Notes: generated by a model not told the origin, from the letters alone. A stretch of DNA of 64,000 nucleotides from Bostrychus sinensis (GCA_020698575.1 CM036247.1:31658431-31722430), one strand, 5' to 3'; numbered from the stretch's first letter, positions 1 to 13,439 are shown. Numbers and translations are program-made.

Positions 1-366
1 CATAATACAGTCTCTAATTTTCTAACCATGCTCTGATATTACTCACATGGGGTCGAATGGTTGGCAGTTGTCAAACCTTTCTTGATTATTCATAATTTGC
101 GATGTTAAGTGGCTAGCATTAAATCCTCCATTAAAAATAGCCTTTTTAACTTCCGGTACCAGTGTTTGAAACGCAGACGTTCTGTTTACAAACCGTAAAA
201 GGGTCTATAAGGCAGATGATTCACTGTGGTAACTACCGAAGGAAATAGTCAAAAGTATTATATGAAAGAAAGTACCAAGACAAAAACCTGCCTCTATCAA
301 TAATAAGAAAAATCTATACAATATCAATACAGTAAAGCACTAATAGACTTTGCTGTTGTCTCCTAG
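1..366 (+). other. PTPN23 intron, partial
   Basis: This is the AT-rich intron before the first visible PTPN23 exon. It ends in a pyrimidine-rich tract and an AG acceptor at 365-366. I see no exon or recognisable repeat in it. Confidence 0.7.
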
Positions 367-1500
367 GGAAAGGTTCTGCGCTACTTCCCCACGGAGCGCG
401 GCCAGCAGCTCTCTCAGGGACCAATCACGCTGAGTCTCACCACACTGAAGACCATGCCCACACACACCGAGCGAATGATCAGCCTGCAGTACCGCGACCA
501 AAGCTTGAAACGCACTGTGGTCCACCTTCAGTTCACCTCCTGGCCCGAACTGTACGGCATTTTCACCTATTATATACTTAATGATTTACTATGTACTATT
601 TTTTCGCATTCTAATGAAACCTCTTTGTCTTAGGGGTCTCCCTGACAGTAAGAGTAATCTGCTTCGATTCATCCAGGAGGTCCATGGACACTATCTCCAC
701 CAAAGGCCCTTACACACACCTGTTGTGGTGCACTGCAGGTAAGGTGTCTTCAGCTTGTCTGTAAATGTTGATTCAATAATAGCAGAGGTGTGTAGTAATG
801 TACAGTGGCCCTGAGGCGCAACATCACTAGAAAAATCCATCCCACAAAAAATGAGTCCATGAACATTTTAAGACATTTCTCAATTTAAAAAGGAGCATGA
901 TCAAAATTATTTTTGGATACTGATTTTAAATTTGTTGCCTCAAAAAAGAAACCCATCTAAAAAAAAAAAATCCATTTAAATTAAAGCCATGTCTCAATTT
1001 TAGCTTGTTTAAAAAAACAAACAACTAGTGCTGGGCAATGATTAAATTCTTTAAATGAAATTAATAGCATGATTTTTTTTTTTTTTAAGGATTTTTGAGA
1101 ATTAATTCTATCACTAATGCATTCTGGGTCTTTCAGCTCCTCAGTGGTGCTTCATTTAACCATTTACAGCTTTTACAATTCAGCCATTATGTGCTGTTTT
1201 GACATGGCTGTTATTTGTGTATATACAGTGTATAGCACCATTTCATGCTGCATCCTTGAAGCCCAAATAATAATCATTATTTTGCTGAAAAAGAGCACTA
1301 GAGCAGATAGACCTACATCTTCAACAAATTCCTCTATTTAAAATTAAACATCATTTATGATTGGAATATTTTATTCTTTGGAGCTGAACTTTTTCCTATT
1401 CAAAAGTCTCTCTTATTCCTGTGGCTCTCATGTCTGTGCTGCTGCTGTTGTCTGCTCACTTGTCTTCCTTATGACTCAAAAAAGTTATGGGAAGTAAATA

Positions 1501-1539
<39 letters not shown>

Positions 1540-4500
1540 GTCGTCAATAAAATTGTTCTGAAAACACTGCGTGTTAGCAGCGGTTATTTTTCACAAGCTA
1601 TATTTAACATGATTAAAGGTTGTAAGATTTTAGTGGAAGCCAAAGCTGGCTCTTTGAACTGCATCGTTCGCAACCGACCCATTACTTGCGTTAACACACG
1701 ATAAAATATTGTCTGAGTTAATTTATTAATGTAATAGTAATACATTAATGTGCCCAGCCTAAACAAAAAAAAAAAAAAAAAACACATTCATTAAAATGAA
1801 AAAAACAAAACCTAACTTAAAATATAAAAATTACTCAAAACAAGTGGCTGAAAAAACAAACCCTAAATTAAAAAATAAAACATTCCACTATTTAAAAAAG
1901 ATTAAAACCACACACTTAAATTTAAACGGGATGTTTCCCGAAAATGTCTCCCGCTTTTATTTCTACTTGAGTTATATTATTTTGAGGTAATAATTGCTGG
2001 CTCCTTGTCTTTTACTACTCTGCACACCTCTATAGTAGATAATGCAGTTTATGCAGTTGAGCATTTGTAATCATTGTATATTTTTCTTTATCCTGATTTT
2101 TGTCAGTTCGGGTGTGGGACGCACCGGGGCGTTCTGCCTTCTGTATGCGGCAGTGCAGGAGCTGGAGGCAGGAAACGGAATTCCAGACCTGCCACTGCTG
2201 GTGAAGAAGATGAGACAGCAGAGGAAGAACATGCTGCAGGAGAAGGTCACTAATAAACACGTGGCTGTTGATCAGAGACACTTCTGTTAGTGTTGTGGAC
2301 ATTAAGTGTATATGTTGATGTTCTTGTGTGTTTCCAGCTGCACTTGAAGTTCTGCTATGAAGCTGTTCTGAAGCATGCCGAGCAGGTTCTTCAGCGTCAC
2401 GGGATCACTACTGCCACCTGCAGCAAGACCAACAACTCTGCCGCCGCTAAGGTTTGTCACACACAACAGACAAAAAAAATCTGCTTTTCAGAGAATAGGG
2501 GGTAGTTTTTCAGCCGGCGACGTTGCCTAGAAATGTACTGATCCATCTGTTTAGTATAGTAGTATAGTGTCCTTATTAGATGTTGTGGCTCTACTGGTAA
2601 TTTATTACACCAACAATTTCTAGCCTTTTTAACATTTCTATGCTTACACTATGCTTCAAAGGAAATTCTTGGGCTGTGGGCTGAACAGGTACAGCATTTA
2701 GTCCTATGTTGTTTGAAGTTGAGAAGTGGTGTGTTCACTTTAGTCTGGTCTAGTCTAGTCAATATTTTACTTTTAAAAGAATTACAAGTCAAAATTCTCA
2801 CTCTGGCCAAAAACAACAAAAAAATGTATAAAATGCCAACACCTACTCAGAAAGTGTTGCATTGTTATTGTAACAGTTTTGTCCAAAAGGAAAGTTTTTT
2901 TCCTCAAATAATAACAAAGTCTGAGTTTGTAACTATTTAACTAAACACAAAAGCAAAATTTGTGTTTGGTAGATTCTTTCTTTGTTATAACAATCCTTCA
3001 TGGCAGTAATGTCTTATACTGCTGGAAAGCCTGTTAGTTTCACTTTTAAATGATGCCACATTTGTAAAGAGCATGCTTTTATGGGATGAGCAGCAGCGAT
3101 CAGTATGTGGGTTGCGCCCATGAAAAATTTGCCAAATTTTCTTAGCTTTTTATGCGGTTGACTCGTTTGATAAATTTGATGATTGAAGTCTAAAGAAACA
3201 AGACATTTTGGCAATTGAACAATTTATTGTTGCCACTCTGGTACTAACAGCACGCTCAAGTTGATCAGTGGGGTTGAGGTCAGGACTCACGGCAGGCCAT
3301 TCCTTCCTCTCCAATCCCAAATTCTGGAGGTATTCTCTGATAAACTCTGTTCTGTGCTGTGATTGTTGTCTTTGGTCCCAGACTGTGGAGATATGGCGTT
3401 ACCACTGGTTGCAGAATTTCATCTCGGTATATCTCTGTGGTGAGATTGCCTCCACAAAAAGATGTTGCACTGTTGTTGCATCACTCGCCAAAGCTTTCTT
3501 CGTGTCTTCTCCACACTTTGATCTTATTCTATGAAGTGTCGTAGGCAGAATGTGGACTCATTGCTGAACATAATATTCATAACGTCATCACAAGTTTATA
3601 CCTTGACATGTTGTGGACTCCTGCACAAACAGGCTTGGTGGTGAAACGCAGTCATTACGGGCCATTCAGAACCAGAAGCTCAAAACAGGAGTCAGTAGCA
3701 ACAGCAAAAAAACTGTTTGGCATTGGCAGAGAAGATTTGGCACATACTCAGCACTGCTGCTCATCCCACAAATTACTGTTCCTTACAAATGTGGCACCAT
3801 TTAAAGCTGCTATGAGCAGAAAATATTTGTTATATTTCATAAAAATTACCACGTGTCTCAAAATATGATGTAAACATATTAGTTTTACTGATAACAATAG
3901 TATAGCTGATTTATTAACTATTAAAAATATAATTTACATAATGGCAAGTAGTTTTTGTTTAATTTTTTTGTTTTGGTTGTAAAACTGCATTGCTAATCGT
4001 CCAATCAGAAAAGCGGAAACACACAGACCATTGCTCTGATTTAGACTGCAGTACTGTTTTCAAACCAGTACGAGCACATGCTGCTACAGTATCTTTAAAA
4101 AAGGAAAAAACAGGCCAGTTGTCTAAGATTTATTGCTAAGAAGCATTGCTACAACAAAGACATTAACACAAATTTCTTTACTTTTTGTGTTTAGTTAAAT
4201 TTTTAATGTCCTACAGCTCTTAGCCTAAATGAGTGAGACTGAATCACAACAAAAGGTTAAAAAGAAGTCATCTGGACTTGGTTTTCAAAGTTGAAGATAT
4301 TTCGCCTTTATCCAAGAGGCTTTCTCAGTTCTGAAATTGAACAAGAAGGAGCTGGTTATAAGGAAGGAGGAGTTTTAAACCTGAAACTAAATTCTGTTGG
4401 TTCAGAGGACTTGAAAGAGGCTTAGTGGTTTTGGGTCTTCTAATGACTTCTAACGACCCTAAACCACTGAGCCTCTTTCAAGTCCTCTGAACCAATAGAT

Positions 4501-5391
4501 TATACACCTTTTGTTGTGACTCTTAGTACAAATGTTTTTTGATAAGAATGCTGGGATTAAAGCAAATTCTTCTGTTAAGTTAATTTAGAAGCAAGGCACC
4601 TGCATTGTAACAGTTCAGTCAAAATGCTGATTTATTTGTTTTATAGAACCATGGCAGTCCTTGAATGACATGACGTTTATGGAGGTGACAGTCCTGCACA
4701 CATAAAAACAAACATGTTTAGGGTTAACTGTAACATAAAGACCTGACTTGTACCATCCACTAGAAATTAGACTTGCGTTGCTGCTTCTGTCTGACTGTTT
4801 TTCTGTGTTTTGTAGTCATATTCCAGGCAGGAGTCACAGCAGGACATAGTGATGGGCGGAGACCTGCCCATCAGCTCCATCCAGGCCACCATTGCCAAGC
4901 TGAGCATCCGGCCCCCCAGCGCCTCCGACCCGTCCATGGACTGTGGATCAGAGGAGCAGGCCCTACCCCCCAACCTGGACTGTCTTGGGCCCACACTTCA
5001 CGACACCTGCTCCCCGCCTGACCTCAGCCCGCCGTTATCCACCCCCACCATGTCCCCCACGAAAGCCCACACACCACCTCCGAACGGTTTGGACCCCGCA
5101 TTGCCCTCCGTCCCTCTAACAGAACCAGTCCCAGAGCCCGAGTCGAGCGCCAGTCCTCCACCGGCAGCCCCCGATGTGGCCCCTGCCCCGGCCCCGTCCT
5201 CCCTGGAGCTCCTGGCATCGTTGGCTCCGGAGGCCTTCTCCATGGAGGGAGGCGGCAAGGGCAAGCAACGCGTGACCAAACAGAGCTTTCTGCACCCCAC
5301 TGAGGGGCAGGGGCTGCACGGGACCAGGGCCCAGGGGGAGGGCGACCCCCTGAGCAGCCTTGATCCCCTCTGGAGTCTCAGCAAGTCCTAA
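367..5391 (+). CDS. ptpn23: PTPN23 (HD-PTP), 3' part: end of the PTP domain and C-terminal tail
   Basis: Five exons: 367-551, 634-738, 2107-2245, 2338-2451, 4816-5391. They join in frame to 372 residues plus a TAA stop; the 5' remainder (Bro1 domain, coiled coil, proline-rich region and start of the PTP domain) lies before the window. The first exon reads into KVLRYFPTERG; the WPD-loop position is WPEL at the junction of exons 1 and 2; the P-loop HCSSGVGRTG is split between exons 2 and 3 inside a serine codon. The tail carries PISSIQATIAKLSIRPP and ends in SLDPLWSLSKS, close to human PTPN23. HD-PTP is a cytosolic endosomal adaptor that works with ESCRT to sort receptors such as EGFR. Glu in place of Asp in the WPD loop and Ser in place of Ala after the catalytic Cys are the changes known to leave the human protein with little or no phosphatase activity. 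The donor of exon 3 (AAG|gtcact) is weak but the reading frame requires it. The first visible codon assumes phase 0. Confidence 0.97.
1026..1761. mobile_element. hAT-like non-autonomous DNA element in a PTPN23 intron
   Basis: The ends are inverted: TAGTGCTGGGCAatgATTAA on the left, and on the right a sequence whose reverse complement begins TTAGGCTGGGCAcATTAA. This 'GCTGGGC' terminus is common in fish hAT-type MITEs. The interior has a poly-T run (about 1503-1539) and no coding capacity. A target duplication is not clear, because both flanks are A-rich. Confidence 0.5.
3200..3615 (-). pseudogene. Tc1/mariner transposase relic
   Basis: Translating the minus strand gives, in order, an ESTFCLRHF-like stretch near 3540-3560, a piece resembling the 'RDEILQPVV.PYL' segment, and LERKEWPAVSPDLNPTDQLE at about 3255-3315. 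The last matches the Tc1 transposase 'WPA.SPDLNPIE' block that carries a catalytic acidic residue. Stops and frameshifts break the frame, so it is a dead copy. It lies in the last PTPN23 intron. Confidence 0.75.
3801..4105. repeat. Dispersed repeat family A, copy 1
   Basis: It begins TTAAAGCTGCTATGAGCAG and contains TTTAGACTGCAGTACTG and CAAACCAGTACGAGC. The same blocks occur in the same order at 55,616-55,905. Starting at TTAA suggests a TTAA-targeting (piggyBac-like) MITE, but I could not find a matching far terminus. Confidence 0.6.
4230..4525. mobile_element. MITE with strong central hairpin
   Basis: The outer ends are inverted (a CACAACAAAAGGT-type sequence at about 4244 and ACCTTTTGTTGTG at about 4507). 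The element contains the common fish block TTTCGCCTTTATCCAAGAGG. Within it, 4399-4437 and 4455-4493 form arms of 39 nt that pair almost throughout, with a 17-nt loop. It has no coding capacity and lies in the last PTPN23 intron. Confidence 0.65.
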
Positions 5392-5502
5392 GTCAGACCA
5401 ACAGACGGTAAAAGAGGAGTGGACTATAAACAAGTGGCCCAACAACATACACAGAAATGAGGGTTGGCTCCATCAAAGTGAATTGACAATTTTATGAATA
5501 AA
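5392..5502 (+). terminator. PTPN23 3' UTR with candidate poly(A) signal
   Basis: An AATAAA hexamer lies at 5497-5502, about 106 nt after the PTPN23 stop codon. It is the first canonical signal on this strand, so it is the likely cleavage signal. No transcript evidence is available, and longer 3' ends are possible. Confidence 0.5.
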
Positions 5503-8139
5503 AACTAAAATTAATAGTTTTAACAGTTAGTACAATGTCATTATGAAGCTCAACAATGGCTACACATCTCTGTTTCCAGAAGTAATTTTCCCCATTGGAA
5601 AAAAAGGTTTGACTGAGGCTAATCAACTAAGGGGTTAACTCCTTGCCAAAACACATTTTATTTTAAACAAAAAATAATCAAATTGCCCCCAAAAAATTGC
5701 CCTTTTTTCAAGTTTCAGTCTTTTTATTATTATTATTTTTTTTTATATGAAATGAAATGTTATGGTCAAGAGTTACCCCATTTCTGATTAGCCTCCGTCA
5801 TGCCTTTAAAAGTCTATGGGGATAACGAATGGGAAATGTATTTCCGGAACTGCGTGGTGGTTGGTTACCGTTGAGCTCCATGCTGTTTTTTGGACCTAAA
5901 AAAGCTATTCGCAGTTCAGTTGTGGTGCCTTTTTGTTTTATCCAAAACTCTGAAAACCTTTCAGCAGCTAAAGATGCAGTTTTATGTTCAAATGAAGTGC
6001 ATGGCTAATTTTCATTTGCAATCAACAAGAAAATGAGGCATCACACAGGCACTATGCTTTGTGTTTGTGTCAGTTTTCTGTCACTTTGCTAAAGATATTT
6101 CAGCGCTAATATCACTACCTTTGGCTGGTTATTATTAGCATATTTAGCATCCGTTGCTGCGTGGGTACTAGCAGCAGCATTAGCCTTAACAAACTACATT
6201 ACCACAGTGGAAAGCTACCGTTAAATACCTTTTTCATAATTAAATTGTCATGTTAATGCTTAGCCCTTTTTGCTAGGCTAATCACTAGCTTTAAAGATAA
6301 AGGCGGCTATTTTGAAAATACAAACGAATTTTTGGTTTTCTGTGTTTGTCTTCTAACTGTTAGCCATGTGATTGACTGATTAATAAATAAATAATATTTT
6401 CATATAAAGAAATGCAATATTCTTTGGGTAAATGCTTTTGATAAAGCTAACTTCACTACAATTTGATTACAGTTTATCATAAAAAAATAAAATCATTCAG
6501 CCCTTCTTATGCCTTCATGGGGTTTCAAATGCTAACTGCTAACGTTTGGGCTATTTAACAAAACACAAACAGCAGTTAACCCCTCGTTTGTCTGAATTGT
6601 TTTTAGTAAAAAATGTCCTAATATTGCTAGAATATTGGAGATAATGTGCTGTGGCCAATCAGAGCAAGTATGATGTGTTCCAGAAATACAACATCTGGGC
6701 AACTTTGTTAACAGTTACCACAACTATTTTGGTCTTAGCCTTTTCCAAAGCCAACAAAATGACGACTTCCCATTTTCTTAGTCCACTCCTCTTTTATGTC
6801 AATGGTTGCCTTTCATCATCTAAAGCACTCAGAGCTATTTCCAATCCCACCAACCAAGTTCTGGGAATGAGACAATGAATGGAGTTGATCGCCGATACGT
6901 GCCTGGTGACCGATAGCTAGGTTTGAGTTTGAAGATCGTCTGCTTCTCCTTCCTTTAGTGGCTTCTGGGACCACTTCACTATGCACTTCTGTCTGCTTTT
7001 TTCTTTTCTGCGCATGGTACCAGCTTTGCTCTATTATAACTAACTTTTTCATCATTGCTCTTTTATAGGCACTTTTTGTAGTATCCCACGTCATCATTGA
7101 ACCTTCTGTACCATTTAGGTTCAGTTAGCGAGACAGCAAAAAGTGGAACACCCGTATACATTAAAAATAGTGCCTGCTAGTAAAATGATAAATTGTAGCT
7201 AAACAAGATCATAGTGATAAAAAACCTCAAGTACCAACTATTCAGTATATATTTATATGGAATAGCTATTGTGATCAACACTAGCTAATAACCTAACCAA
7301 TATTTATGCTAATAATACTTGTTTTTGACTTCTATATTTTTATTTGGCAATGATCCAAATGCATATTGTTTCAGAAAGTTCATCATTTTGGTAAGGATTC
7401 ATGGCAATTCATTACCTAGCTTCCACATGATCTTTGCACAAAAGGACTAGAGACTAACAAAGTAGGCCAAATTGCTAATCGAAGCAACAAAAACACTCTT
7501 GGCTAGCTTTGCTTTGGTATACACACAAACTATTGTAGTTTTGTATACAGTATTTAACAAAGCACGGCTTATGTCAGCATTTTTCCATAACACTATTTCG
7601 TGCCATTTGGCTCTACATTAGCCATTAGCTTACTTGTGCTAATGCTGCTTAATTTGCCTGCTAGATTTTTTTTCTCCAGTTAGGGGTTGCTGATTTTTAA
7701 TATAAATCATATCAAAATGCTTAGCTTTCCAACTGAATTGCTCAGTTGAATTTATGTTACAAACCTGCTCAACCATCAATTTAGTCCTGCTTAAAGCTAC
7801 ATTATTTCCTCTGAACATTGACTGGTTCCAACCAATGGTGTAGCAGTACTAGCAGTTTTGTGTATGTTTGATGGCAGGTTAAGCATTTTTGTTACTTTGT
7901 AAATAACATAGACTTCTAACAAATTAATAAAAATACTTGTAATGGGTGGTTATAGGTGGTGGTTGTGTCCAGTCTTATTAAACAGAGCCTTACTAAAATT
8001 TTAAGTAATGGGAAGTCTAAGGAGTGGCTACTTTGTTTTTATCAAAAAAGATGGTCAACACAGACAGGTAATCTCAGTCAAAATGAGAAATGTTCATATT
8101 GAACAACAAAATTGACAGTAATTATGCAAAAAAAATATT
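5503..8139. other. Intergenic DNA, no gene seen
   Basis: AT-rich DNA downstream of PTPN23. It has many short GCTA/TAGC-containing tracts of the kind common in old fish repeats, but no ORF with recognisable homology, no RNA gene, and no element with defined ends. Confidence 0.6.
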
Positions 8140-8330
8140 GTCAAATCCAGCCACAAGGGGTCACAAACCAGTGTACTCTTTGTGCCAGCTCCAAGCTTGG
8201 ATAAATGAAAAGGCTTGCATCAGGAAGGGCATCCAGTGGAAAACTTATGCCAGATGCAAATTACTGCATCCAAGGAGGCAGATGATTTGCTTTGGTGACA
8301 CTAGATGGGGAAAAAAGAACCGCAAAAAAA
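8140..8330 (+). repeat. Retroposon fragment, family B
   Basis: It contains AATCCAGCCACAAGGGGTCA, then GTGCCAGCTCCAAGC and GGAAGGGCATCCAGTGG, and ends near GATTTGCTTTGGTGAC. This is a common fish SINE/LINE-tail sequence. A second copy lies in the opposite orientation at 41,275-41,436. Confidence 0.6.
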
Positions 8331-10088
8331 AAAAATTGTTGCAATTTCACCATTTCTTGCTATTTCTTCACAAAAATGTGAGCTGGTACCATGTGGCAGT
8401 GGAGCATCTTTGCTGCTTTGTTTTTGCATTTATGATGGGTCGAACATTTTTGGAACTACCAACCATTTTCACAACAATCCCAGCATGCACTCCACTCACA
8501 CATCATGGCTGACGTACAAACAGCTGTTCATCTTGTGTGCTTTCTTTTTGCAGCATAATTGTCTACGACTGTGATGTTAAAACTAAAAACTGACTTACAG
8601 TGCTGTAGCCAAGCATACACATCGCCCCAACGTCTTGATTACTTGATTATTTTGTCTTTGTAACACTGTAAATATGTCAGAGTATTCCAAAAGCTGGTGG
8701 TAATTCAAATAAATCAAATATTGTAAAAAAACAAAATAAATCCAGTAGACAATATACTGTTGTATCAAAGCCTGTTTATTTGAAAATTAGTACAAATGTT
8801 TAGCTTACAAAAGTTATTTCCACTACTGCCTGCGTAGGTTAAGGGGAACTTGCAACTTTCCTTTTGAAGTCATGTGGAATTATTAAAATGCAAATTCATA
8901 TTGGTCACTGTGTAGGCACCAGTGCAAAATCTAAAAATTTGCATTAAGCAGTTATTGAGCCACATTTCGGTTTACAATGATATGAATTATGACAAGGCCA
9001 AGGTCATAAACATTCAATGAGATGCCAAAATTTAAAAAATATTGCCACATCAACCTTCCCACCCCCCTAGAAAATAGATTTACAGTTAGATATAGAAAAG
9101 AAAAAAATATACAAAAAATATTGTAAAGTTTTTTCACGGTGTTCAGAAGATACAAAAGCTAATAAATTAAAATGGCTGCCATGTCGCAGATGCCATCAAG
9201 TTTTACTGAGATACAGCTGTTAGAACTCACTTCATTGTCCATATATGTAGGCCCAAAACTGCCATTTGCCATAATAAAAATGGCAAAAAATATACATGCT
9301 GATAAATATTAGTGTTTTTAATTGATTGCATTCAGCAATAAATTATGTTGTATTTTTAGAGTAAATTAGAGAAATTTCAAATCTTACAATTTTCTTAATT
9401 TTTATATTTTTATAATCTTAAGTAATCAGCAAATTGCTTTGTAAAACGGTATGTTATTTTTTTTTTTTTTAAGTATGTAATGTAAGTTTGTCCAAAAAGG
9501 TTTTGACACATTTTTTTAAATTAAAAATAAAATTAAAAATGTAACTATTAGTGTTTCACATTATTCTTGGATAATAAATAACGAATAAAATGACAGTATT
9601 ATGGATTATGGATTTTTAAGGTCACAATTACTATGGTTCAAAATAAAACCTAATTGGGTAAATTAAATAAACAACCATGTAAACAAGTGAATTACTTGGT
9701 CAATGAATTCGTTACATATCTTTCATTAAGGTTTGAATGAATTAAAAAATTATTAATGGCAACATAATTCTGACATAAATAAACAAATGGCTATTGGGTA
9801 GCAGCTGCATCTCAGCTAAACCATGGGTCTGTCTGAGCACGTGCAGTGTGCGTGCTTACAAATTAGCGCTGCGGATGTGAGATGTTTAAGCAGCTCTAAT
9901 AATTACTCACATTTTCTCTGTTCAAGCCGAAGCCAAAGTGCTTTGTGTGTGTTAGCATTAACGACACAAAGCGTTAGCCGTGCCCATCTTTTAGATATGC
10001 TGAAATTTAGCCGGGGTGAATGGTTGTTCTACATTCAACAGAGTCAATGTTGTATCATTGGAAGAAGTTACATTCTGTTGTTTAGGTC
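8331..10088. other. Intergenic DNA, no gene seen
   Basis: AT-rich sequence between the convergent PTPN23 and SCAP genes. Isolated poly(A) hexamers occur on both strands, so part of it could be a long 3' UTR of either gene. Nothing shows this directly. Confidence 0.5.
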
Positions 10089-10277
10089 TTAAAGGTGCAC
10101 CGTATAAACTGAGACAAATTTGTCAATATTTTTAAATTGCCTAAAATTATAGGCCTTCCACACAAACTATTGTGGCCATTGTCCTTCTTAATACTCAACA
10201 AGTGAGGCTCTAGAAAGGGATACAAAAATCTGCAATTTACAAGTTGCCCCTAGATGCTGCACACAATGCACCTTTAA
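10089..10277. mobile_element. Short TTAA-target MITE
   Basis: An 11-nt perfect inverted terminal repeat, TTAAAGGTGCA at 10,089-10,099 and TGCACCTTTAA at 10,267-10,277, encloses 167 bp without coding capacity. TTAA at both ends is the target-site signature of piggyBac-type elements. Confidence 0.8.
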
Positions 10278-13200
10278 ACAACTCACTTACACTGCCCAGT
10301 TCATAACAGTCACAGCAGAAACAAAACAATAAATAAATGCTTACTCCATTTTTGCACATTTCAGGTGACAGTTTTACAATTAATGTCTTTGTTGAAGGTT
10401 AAGAGTTTAAGACTGAGAGATCACAACAAACCAACAGGAAATGAAAAACTCTTCCACAATTACTTAAATAGCTTCTGACAGTTACAGATTAACTCCAGTT
10501 AGCATTAGAATTAACAACATCAAGCTAACAAGTCAAAACAGACCACTTTTCAGAAAGCTTTGATTTGCTAAGCTGTCATTTTTTTTCTTCTTTTTACTAA
10601 AAATGACAATTGTAGTAAGTACAATAACGCTTAATTGAAAGTAAAATTGTTTATGGCTAACACAGGTGATGTAAACTTGTTTTAAAGAGATAGTTCAGCA
10701 TTTTGTCAATTGTGGTTATACTAGATACTTTTGGTAATTTAACACAGTAAGTCACCACACTACCAGCATGGAAGAGCAGACAGGCTTTTACCACATAAAT
10801 TATTGTTTTTGTTTTTTTATTTGTAAGAAATTTGTGGAATTTCCAAATCAAACAATCACATAGATAACATTTTAAGTGTGTTTTACTAGCTCCACACATC
10901 ACAGGGCCTGTGTGATTGCTCCCGTCTGCTTCTCCAAACTGGGAGTGTACTGACTATTAGCTTGTACAGGGAATATGTTACCCGTCTATACAGTGCCATT
11001 TACAAACTATACAGTAAAATTTGAGGAGCGATTTCCTAGAGTGCTGCTTTGCTAATGTCTTGCTAACACCTGCATGCTATAGCCCAAATGCTACATAATG
11101 CATTCATATGTATTAGGTGCATAATAACAATAAGTAAAAAACTAAATATACACTGTAAAGCACTAGATTTGCTGCTCTGCCCTGTCTAAACTTATATCCT
11201 TGTTCACATTTTTGCTAAGAAAGAGGCAGCAGGTTGTAGGACAAGCTAACTGTGGTCGCAAAATGTATAGTTAAAATAGAAACAAAAAGGAATGGAGAAA
11301 AACTGTGTACAATGTGCTGTTGAAGAAATCTCTAACCGGCACAATTTAGAATAACAATACAGTAGCCAATGTAAACACAAGGTCAATATTTTCACAATAC
11401 AAGCAGTTTGGAAAGGAGGTAGCCTCATGAAAATATAGCTCACACGTGGGGCAAAAGCTCCCCCTGCAGGATGGATACAGAACAGTAGATAGCCACACTT
11501 CTCTGTATCTATGTAGCCAAAAAATGAGTGAGGTCTGAAGGTACAATACAAGGATTTACCTCATACGAGTATTACATAAAAATATCACTGCATTAATATT
11601 ATGCATATTGATCATGTTTCTTTTGTTAACAGATTTCCTTGTTAGGTTCAAACTGTTTTTATTTAATTTTTTCTCACAGAAAACAGCGTGTACCTGCTGA
11701 GCTACCATAGCTTTTTATATTGACCAAGTGGAGTTTGTCACCCCTAATGGGGAATAAAAGTATGAATATGAAAGGAATAATATAATAGTTTGATGCCAAT
11801 TTATTCTTTTTCTGATTTTTCTACTCTTGAATAAAGCAAAAATTAGTAAATGATGAGAATGTTGGATATGTAGCAACTAAAATTCTTAATTTCATTCTTC
11901 TAAGTTAGTTTCACATTTGACCTTGCCAATATCATGGCGTATAGATGCAGGATATAAACCATATATACACCATCTACCGTTCTATATCCAATCCTAGTCC
12001 CTCCCCCCACTCCTGAACACCCCACGCCCACAAAATAATTCAAAGCCATGAGTGAGTTCATTTGGAAACTCTAAAACCATAAACATGTAGTTGCACTCTT
12101 TCTATACATTTAGACTTGCATTTCACTTAAGACAATATAGAAAAAAAAATTAAAGTGCCCCTTCAACAGTGTTAGTGCCAGATTGAAAGCAGATGAAAGA
12201 AAAACGCTCGAGGTTAGAGTATTCATGCATTTTTCACATTGTTCCAGTATTATCCTAATTGAACATAATTACATTCTTTTTGAAAGCTAATGCTGTTTAG
12301 CCTATTAAGGCCACAGTTCCTGCATCTATGACATTTTTTTAGCGAGAAATCACCTTGTCCCTGCAAGGCTACCATAGCTATTTATTTTATTTTTAGCTAC
12401 TGTGCTAATTCCAGCATATTTACATAGATGCTTACTGCTGATTTGTTGATGAATGTGAACTGTCCTAATTCAAAGAAAAATAAAATGAAAGCTGGTCATA
12501 TGATCTCAAAATGTGTGAGCTGTGGCCTTGCAGTCTGCACTTTAATACTTTGTGTAAGATAAATACAGCAGCTAATTATAAAGCCTTTTACTAATGTTCT
12601 CTACCTACTCACTGACGGCACACAGCAGATGCCATAATACACGTAGCTTATGTTGTGTAATAAGCAGTAGTAAAGCATAAATAAATATGAAATTCAGAAT
12701 GAATAAATACACTTTTTAGAGACGTGGATATAGGAACGTTAGCATTAGCTTGTTCAAGACTTTTAAGGTGTAAAATTAAACTATTTATATAATTTTTTTT
12801 TAATGAAGCTCTAACACCTTGCTGTACCACAGACATGTTTTTTTGTTTGAAAATGAACTCACCATGACTCACATTTTCCGCAAAAACCTCCCCTAAAATA
12901 TGACAATGTGCGCCATCATTGCTGCGTCAATAAACTCCATTGAAAGAGCCTTGGATTAGCCATTAATAAACATGCTTCTTTAAAAATGTCTCGCCAATAA
13001 ATAATAATCTTTTACATATAAAACAACCCCATGTAGAGGTTTAGTATACACTCACTTACACACATCTGACTCGCCGTCACACACACACGCAAACACATTT
13101 TAGCTCAGGCAGGAGACCCTGAAAAGCTTGTGGTTCGCGTTGCTGTCAAATGAACAAAAACCAGCAGGAATATGAGATAAAAGAGCATCTTTCTCTCTTG

Positions 13201-13439
13201 GTGGTTGGGCTAAACCAAAACAAAGCCCACCCACATCGGCAGCATCAAGGGCCAAGCCACGAAAGAGCACAAACTGGGGACCAGAGGATCCTCTTTAAGC
13301 CAGAAACATCCAGCTTGTTTTTTTGAAAACCAACCATTTCCCAAAAGCCAGTCTTTACAAAGGTACTCAAACTTTTAGTCTTAACAATAGAGCAGTATAA
13401 GACTATTTTCACAGTCCTGAAGATGCTCCACTGAAGAAA
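10278..13439. other. Intergenic DNA, possible distal SCAP 3' UTR
   Basis: AT-rich sequence without a recognisable gene or well-bounded element. It lies downstream of SCAP on the minus strand and could be partly transcribed from it. Confidence 0.45.

Noticed and set aside
4998..5448. Overlapping minus-strand ORFs of 128 and 110 codons opposite the last PTPN23 exon
   Set aside because: They are shadows of a GC-rich coding exon whose plus-strand translation clearly matches PTPN23.
8090..8574. Two overlapping plus-strand ORFs (140 and 89 codons)
   Set aside because: They run across a retroposon fragment; the translation has no domain and reflects repeat sequence.
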